From: Hymenobacter radiodurans
Lineage (GTDB): Bacteria > Bacteroidota > Bacteroidia > Cytophagales > Hymenobacteraceae
Direction of reading: 5' to 3'
Assembly: GCF_004355185.1 (NCBI RefSeq)
Contig: NZ_CP037922.1
Coordinates: 3,752,001-3,816,000, forward strand
DNA length: 64,000 bases
Shown here piece by piece: positions 58,960-64,000 of this stretch (positions within the stretch are counted from its first letter, which is position 1; every line of letters starts with the position of its first letter). The notes under the pieces were generated by a model. The model was not told the origin of the DNA, did no database searches, and saw only the letters and a program-made list of their open reading frames with translations. The position numbers were made by a program, and so were the translations under genes.

Positions 58960-60081
58960 TTATCCCAAAGCCTGCTCTAGATCGGCTACTAATTCTTCTT
59001 TCAACTCAATTCCCACCGATAAACGAATCAGACCTACGGTGATGCCCAGTCGTTGCTGCTGCTCAGGCGTGAGGGCGCGGTGTGAAGTGCTAAGTGGATG
59101 CGACAGCGACGAATCAACGCCCGCCAAGGACGGAGCAAATGGAAAGCGCTGGGAGCGGCGCATAAACTGATTCACGAGCTTCTCATCATCGGGCAAACGG
59201 AAGGAAAGCATACCTCCAAACTGCGTCCCGCCTTGGCGAGCGGCAAGCGGGTGCTCCGCATGATTTGGCAACCCCGGATAATATACCTCTTGTACGAGCG
59301 GGTGGCGCTCTAGCATCTGGGCTATGGCCAGCGCGTTGGAGCTGTGCTCCTGCACGCGCAAGCGCAGCGTTTTGAGTCCACGCACAGCCAACCAGCTCTC
59401 CATTGGGCTCAAAGTCAAGCCCATAACCATTCCGATCTGCCGCAGGCGAGCGGCAATTTCAGGAGACGCAGCCACAACAACCCCGGCTGTTACATCGGAA
59501 TGGCCAGCTAGGTATTTAGTTACGCTGTGTAGCGTAATATCGGCGCCATATTCAATGGGACGAGTAAGCAGAGGCGTGGCAAACGTATTATCAATAACCA
59601 GCTTTACGTCGTGCTGATGGCACTCTTCGGCCAGCGCCTTCAGATCAACCACGCGCAGCAACGGATTGCTCATGGTTTCGGCTAGCAACAGCCGGGTGCG
59701 GGGTTGCAGATGAGACTTTAGGTCATAAAGCTCGTCGAAAGGCACATAGCTCACCGAAATTCCCAAGCGACTAAGCTCCTGATTCAGCAGAGCCGCCGAT
59801 CCACCATAGATATCGGCAGCGCACAGCACATGGTCACCGGCTTCGCAGTATGCTAAGATGGCCGCTAGAATAGCTGCCATGCCGGAACCCGTTGCAATTG
59901 CCCCTTGCCCACGTTCCAGCCGGTTTACCGCCTCGGCGAGTTCATCGGAGTTGGGATTGCCATTCCGTGAATACATGTAGCGGCTGCCGGGCTCATCGAA
60001 ATACTGCGCTATGCCATCCAGATCATCAAATTTGAAAACCGACGTTTGATAGATGGGAGTGATTTTAGGATGAATATGCAT
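58960..60081 (-). CDS. Cystathionine gamma-synthase/lyase-family PLP enzyme
   Basis: About 373 residues from ATG 60081; an upstream TTG at 60129 falls in a GGGGGGCAAA word and is less likely. Family blocks are IYQTSVFKFDDLDG, YMYSRNGNPNSDELAEAVNRLERG, the Lys in LHSVTKYLAGHSDVTAGVV, and PFAPSLAGVDSSLSHPLSTSH. It acts on cystathionine, homoserine esters or methionine. Synthase, beta/gamma-lyase and methionine gamma-lyase cannot be separated from sequence alone. It stands alone, with a terminator between it and atpC. Confidence 0.9.
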   Translation of the reverse strand: MHIHPKITPIYQTSVFKFDDLDGIAQYFDEPGSRYMYSRNGNPNSDELAEAVNRLERGQGAIATGSGMAAILAAILAYCEAGDHVLCAADIYGGSAALLNQELSRLGISVSYVPFDELYDLKSHLQPRTRLLLAETMSNPLLRVVDLKALAEECHQHDVKLVIDNTFATPLLTRPIEYGADITLHSVTKYLAGHSDVTAGVVVAASPEIAARLRQIGMVMGLTLSPMESWLAVRGLKTLRLRVQEHSSNALAIAQMLERHPLVQEVYYPGLPNHAEHPLAARQGGTQFGGMLSFRLPDDEKLVNQFMRRSQRFPFAPSLAGVDSSLSHPLSTSHRALTPEQQQRLGITVGLIRLSVGIELKEELVADLEQALG

Positions 60082-60199
60082 ACAGAATGATGTTGCCGAA
60101 TCTCGGGATATCGGTACTGTGGGGGGCAAAATTAGATCGGTCTTGCGCTAGTAGCTCTTCCTCACGAATGGTCAAAGGAAGTAGGATCAGCCAAAAACA

Positions 60200-60232
60200 A
60201 AAAAGCCTTTCCTAGCAAAGGAAAGGCTTTTT
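60200..60232. terminator. Terminator between the PLP-enzyme gene and atpC
   Basis: AAAAAGCCTTTCCT pairs with AGGAAAGGCTTTTT around a 5-nt loop. It follows the minus-strand atpC stop by about 20 bases. Confidence 0.85.
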
Positions 60233-60250
60233 ATTACTACATGAACCAGC

Positions 60251-60496
60251 TTAGGCAACTACGCCTTCCGCCAGCACGATAACATTGTTGCGCAGCACTT
60301 CTACCACGCCACCTTCGATGCGGAAGGATTCGCGGCCCGTAGCGCTGTTCACGTTGATGCTACCCGCTTGCAAAGCACTGATAAGCGGAGCGTGGTTATT
60401 AAGCACTTCAAAAAGTCCATCCGCCCCTGGAAACTGAGCCGAAGTGACCTCGCCCGCAAATATTTTCCGGTCTGGCGTGATGATTTCTAAATGCAT
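60251..60496 (-). CDS. atpC: ATP synthase F1 subunit epsilon
   Basis: 81 residues from ATG 60496 (MHLEIITPDRKIFAGEVTSAQFPGADGLFEVLNNHAPLISAL), which follows the atpD stop by 10 bases; upstream codons are rejected as they overlap atpD. Only the N-terminal beta-sandwich is present, without the C-terminal helical hairpin, as is usual in Bacteroidota. It is part of the rotor stalk. Confidence 0.95.
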   Translation of the reverse strand: MHLEIITPDRKIFAGEVTSAQFPGADGLFEVLNNHAPLISALQAGSINVNSATGRESFRIEGGVVEVLRNNVIVLAEGVVA

Positions 60497-60506
60497 GTCA
60501 GTTGAA

Positions 60507-62021
<1,515 letters not shown>

Positions 62022-62053
62022 TTATATAGATGGGTGGCAACGTTTTCAGGCCG

Positions 62054-62085
62054 CAAAACTACGGCTTAATCCCCGCTTTGCCAAA
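62054..62085 (-). promoter_or_regulatory. Putative promoter of atpD
   Basis: On the minus strand TTTG (62085-62082), a 20-base spacer, then TAGTTTTG (62061-62054), close to the Bacteroidota consensus. Confidence 0.55.
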
Positions 62086-62206
62086 GCTCCCATGAGCGGA
62101 AAGTTTACGCAGCGCTGGAGTATTGACAATCAGGCACTCAGCAGGCTTTAAACCCAATATTTGCCCCCCAGCTCCGGAAAAATTTTAAAAAAATATTCGA
62201 TTAGAA

Positions 62207-62237
62207 TTTGCCCCGAATTATTCGCCTCGTACATTTG
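62207..62237 (+). promoter_or_regulatory. Consensus Bacteroidota promoter of tRNA-Gln
   Basis: TTTG (62207-62210), 19-base spacer, TACATTTG (62230-62237), about 32 bases before the tRNA. Confidence 0.7.
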
Positions 62238-62268
62238 CACACCCAAACAGCAATGCTGATGGGAATTT

Positions 62269-62341
62269 TGTCCGATGGTGTAACTGGCAACACGCTTGAT
62301 TTTGATTCAAGAAAGTCCAGGTTCGAGCCCTGGTCGGACAA
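62269..62341 (+). tRNA. tRNA-Gln (anticodon TTG)
   Basis: 73 nt. The acceptor stem TGTCCGA pairs with TCGGACA; the anticodon stem CTTGA/TCAAG encloses loop TTTTGAT with anticodon TTG; the T-arm is CCAGG-TTCGAGC-CCTGG. No CCA is encoded. It resembles the Bacteroidota tRNA-Gln. Confidence 0.95.
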
Positions 62342-62352
62342 CTGCTCGTAAC

Positions 62353-62398
62353 GCGAAAGGCGCTGATACTTCCCTCGGGAGGAATCAGCGCCTTTCGC
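62353..62398 (+). terminator. Terminator after tRNA-Gln
   Basis: GCGAAAGGCGCTGAT pairs with ATCAGCGCCTTTCGC, 15 bp, followed by a T run. An inner CTCCC/GGGAG-like segment closes the loop. Confidence 0.88.
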
Positions 62399-62494
62399 TT
62401 TTTAGTTTAGCCTTATCGGCCTTTTAGCGTTAAATTCGGCTGTTTTTACTTACCACTCCCCTCTGCCTAGCTCAGCCATATAGCGTCTACTCTT

Positions 62495-62502
62495 TACCTT
62501 TG
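62495..62502 (+). promoter_or_regulatory. Putative -7 box of prs
   Basis: TACCTTTG matches TAnnTTTG and lies 34 bases before the prs start; no TTTG at the -33 distance is seen. Confidence 0.4.
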
Positions 62503-62535
62503 CCCACTCCGCTGATTCCCAACTGAATTAAACTC

Positions 62536-63465
62536 ATGTCCCAGCAGGTTAAACTTTTCGCAGGCAACGCCTCGCACGAACTCGGTGAGAAAATTGCCGC
62601 CGCCTACGGCACCCAGCTCGGTGACCTGAGCCTTCAGCGCTTTGCCGACACTGAATTGGGACCAAGCTTCAATGAAAGCGTTCGGGGTTGTGCCGTGTTT
62701 CTGATTCAGAGCACGTTTCCGCCGGCTGAAAACTTGATGGAACTCATGCTGATGGTAGACGCTGCAAAACGCGCTTCTGCTGCTTCTGTCACCATTGTAA
62801 TGCCTTATTATGGCTACGCTCGTCAAGACCGTAAGGACAAGCCGCGGGTGAGCATTGGGGCCAAAGTGGTGGCCGACTTCATCCAAAGTGTTGGCACCGA
62901 CCGCCTGATGACCTGCGACCTGCACGCCGGCCAGATTCAAGGGTTTTTCGATATCCCTGTTGACCACCTCGACGGTTCGGCCATGTTTGTGCCCTACATC
63001 AAATCGCTGAATCTGGACAACCTCATTTTTGCCTCTCCTGACGTTGGTGGCGTGGTGCGGACCCGCGCTTTTGCCAAGCGCTTCGGGGCCGAAATCGTAG
63101 TGTGCGACAAAACACGTCTGCGGGCCAATGAAATTGCCTCTATGCAGGTAATTGGCGACGTAACTGGGCTAGATGTCGTTTTAGTCGATGATATTGTGGA
63201 TACGGCTGGCACCATCTGCAAGGCGGCTGAGTTGCTGTTGGAGCGTGGGGCACGTTCGGTGCGGGCTGTTATTACGCACCCCGTACTCAGCGGCCCGGCC
63301 CACGACCGCATTCGCAACTCGGTTTTGGAGGAGCTTGTGGTCTCCGACACGATTCCGTTGCGGCAGGAAAATCCGAAAATCCGGGTGATATCATTAGCTG
63401 ATCTGTTTGCCCATGCTATTCGCAACGTGGTGACGCACGAGTCAATTAGCTCGCTGTTTACTTAA
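62536..63465 (+). CDS. prs: Ribose-phosphate pyrophosphokinase
   Basis: 309 residues. Family blocks are KLFAGNASHELGEKIA, MPYYGYARQDRKDKPR (catalytic and ATP loop), the His of DLHAGQIQGFF, and the PRPP signature VVLVDDIVDTAGTI. It makes PRPP from ribose-5-phosphate and ATP for nucleotides, His, Trp and NAD. It precedes the L25 gene, a common bacterial order. Confidence 0.97.
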   Translation: MSQQVKLFAGNASHELGEKIAAAYGTQLGDLSLQRFADTELGPSFNESVRGCAVFLIQSTFPPAENLMELMLMVDAAKRASAASVTIVMPYYGYARQDRKDKPRVSIGAKVVADFIQSVGTDRLMTCDLHAGQIQGFFDIPVDHLDGSAMFVPYIKSLNLDNLIFASPDVGGVVRTRAFAKRFGAEIVVCDKTRLRANEIASMQVIGDVTGLDVVLVDDIVDTAGTICKAAELLLERGARSVRAVITHPVLSGPAHDRIRNSVLEELVVSDTIPLRQENPKIRVISLADLFAHAIRNVVTHESISSLFT

Positions 63466-63535
63466 AAGATTAGGACAGTCCAGCGTTGCCCTGCTCAGCA
63501 GGACGGCATTTTACATCCTATATAGCAAGTCCTTT

Positions 63536-63564
63536 TTTGTTAACGGACTTAAACCGTATCTTTG
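63536..63564 (+). promoter_or_regulatory. Promoter of the L25 gene
   Basis: TTTG (63536-63539), 17-base spacer, TATCTTTG (63557-63564), 55 bases before the start codon. Confidence 0.6.
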
Positions 63565-63618
63565 CGGCCCCATTAATTGATGGGATCAGAAAATACTTTT
63601 TCCAAAAACACTCTTTTT

Positions 63619-64000
63619 ATGAAAAGCTTAGAGATTGTAGGGTTTAAAAGAGCGAATCTCGGCAAGAAAGAGGCAAAGCAGCTGCGTCTTGATTCTTATG
63701 TTCCGTGCGTAATGTATGGTGCAGGAGAGCAAGTACACTTCTCGGCTCCTGCCATTCTCTTCCGCGAATTGCTGTACACGCCTGAAGTACACATCGTCGA
63801 TTTGAACGTAGAGGGCACTATCTACCGTGCTATCGTGCAGGACGCTCAGTTTCACCCTGTGAACGAAATGTTGCTGCACGTTGACTTCCTGCAATTGCAG
63901 GATGGCAAAGAGGTAAAAATGGACATCCCTGTAAAATACATCGGCACTTCGCCCGGCGTACAGCAAGGTGGCAAGTTGATCTCGAAGCTGCGTAAGGTAA
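63619..64000 (+). CDS. rplY: 50S ribosomal protein L25 (Ctc form), 3' end outside window
   Basis: ATG at 63619 starts MKSLEIVGFKRANLGKKEAKQLRLDSYVPCVMYGAGEQVHFSAP, matching the L25/TL5 beta-barrel that binds 5S rRNA. The following EVKMDIPVKYIGTSPGVQQGGKL begins the extra C-terminal domain of the longer Ctc form. At least 127 residues are present and the gene continues past the edge. Confidence 0.94.
   Translation, partial: MKSLEIVGFKRANLGKKEAKQLRLDSYVPCVMYGAGEQVHFSAPAILFRELLYTPEVHIVDLNVEGTIYRAIVQDAQFHPVNEMLLHVDFLQLQDGKEVKMDIPVKYIGTSPGVQQGGKLISKLRKV

Overview
The window looks like a chromosome segment of a GC-rich member of the Bacteroidota, most likely Hymenobacter or a close relative in Cytophagales. 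The evidence is a type IX secretion C-terminal sorting domain, a SusC/SusD pair, the IPExxxVDY-family gene beside acpP and pyk, promoters of the TTTG-N19-TAnnTTTG kind, a Bacteroidota-type tRNA-Gln, and a queuine tRNA-ribosyltransferase without the usual zinc cysteines. The genus assignment is inference; no rRNA gene is present.

Layout. 1-11 kb holds envelope and secreted proteins: a transglutaminase-like protein cut by the window edge, a secreted metalloprotease, a helix-hairpin-helix outer-membrane protein coupled to a PorV/PorQ-like barrel, an S46 dipeptidyl-peptidase, YidD, and a lipoprotein-like protein. 11-28 kb is housekeeping: lgt, an ECF sigma factor with a small membrane partner, nadE-rnc-fabF-acpP, pyk, rpsT, an alpha/beta hydrolase, rsmG, a second ECF sigma factor with a glycosyltransferase, tgt, an LptF/LptG permease, an EamA transporter and ispE. 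28-31 kb holds a sugar transferase, acetyltransferase and aminotransferase resembling PglC-PglD-PglE.

31-46 kb is an accessory region. It has a 152-bp miniature element, a double-DUF4394 lipoprotein, two frameshifted envelope proteins, an IS1182-family element, an IS110-family element, and an AraC-controlled redox cassette of visibly lower GC (acetyltransferase, cyclophilin-like lipoprotein, cupin lipoprotein, twin-arginine aldo/keto reductase, twin-arginine alcohol dehydrogenase, SDR). A second, GC-rich aldo/keto reductase and several coding relics follow. 46-59 kb is a polysaccharide utilisation locus: LacI regulator, a perfect LacI-type operator palindrome, SusC, SusD, GH88 and two GH2 enzymes. 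59-64 kb is housekeeping again: a trans-sulfuration PLP enzyme, atpD-atpC, tRNA-Gln, prs and the start of the L25 gene.

Two window-wide patterns stand out. First, a short word, TTTGCCCCCC / GGGGGGCAAA with close variants, recurs roughly once per kilobase. It lies inside genes and inside terminator-like hairpins, and its main form is missing from the accessory region. This resembles DNA uptake sequences in other bacteria. Second, seven genes each lack exactly one base, mostly in short homopolymers. That suggests consensus error in the assembly, although slippage at G/C tracts is possible. No CRISPR array, prophage, toxin-antitoxin pair or recognisable defence island was seen.
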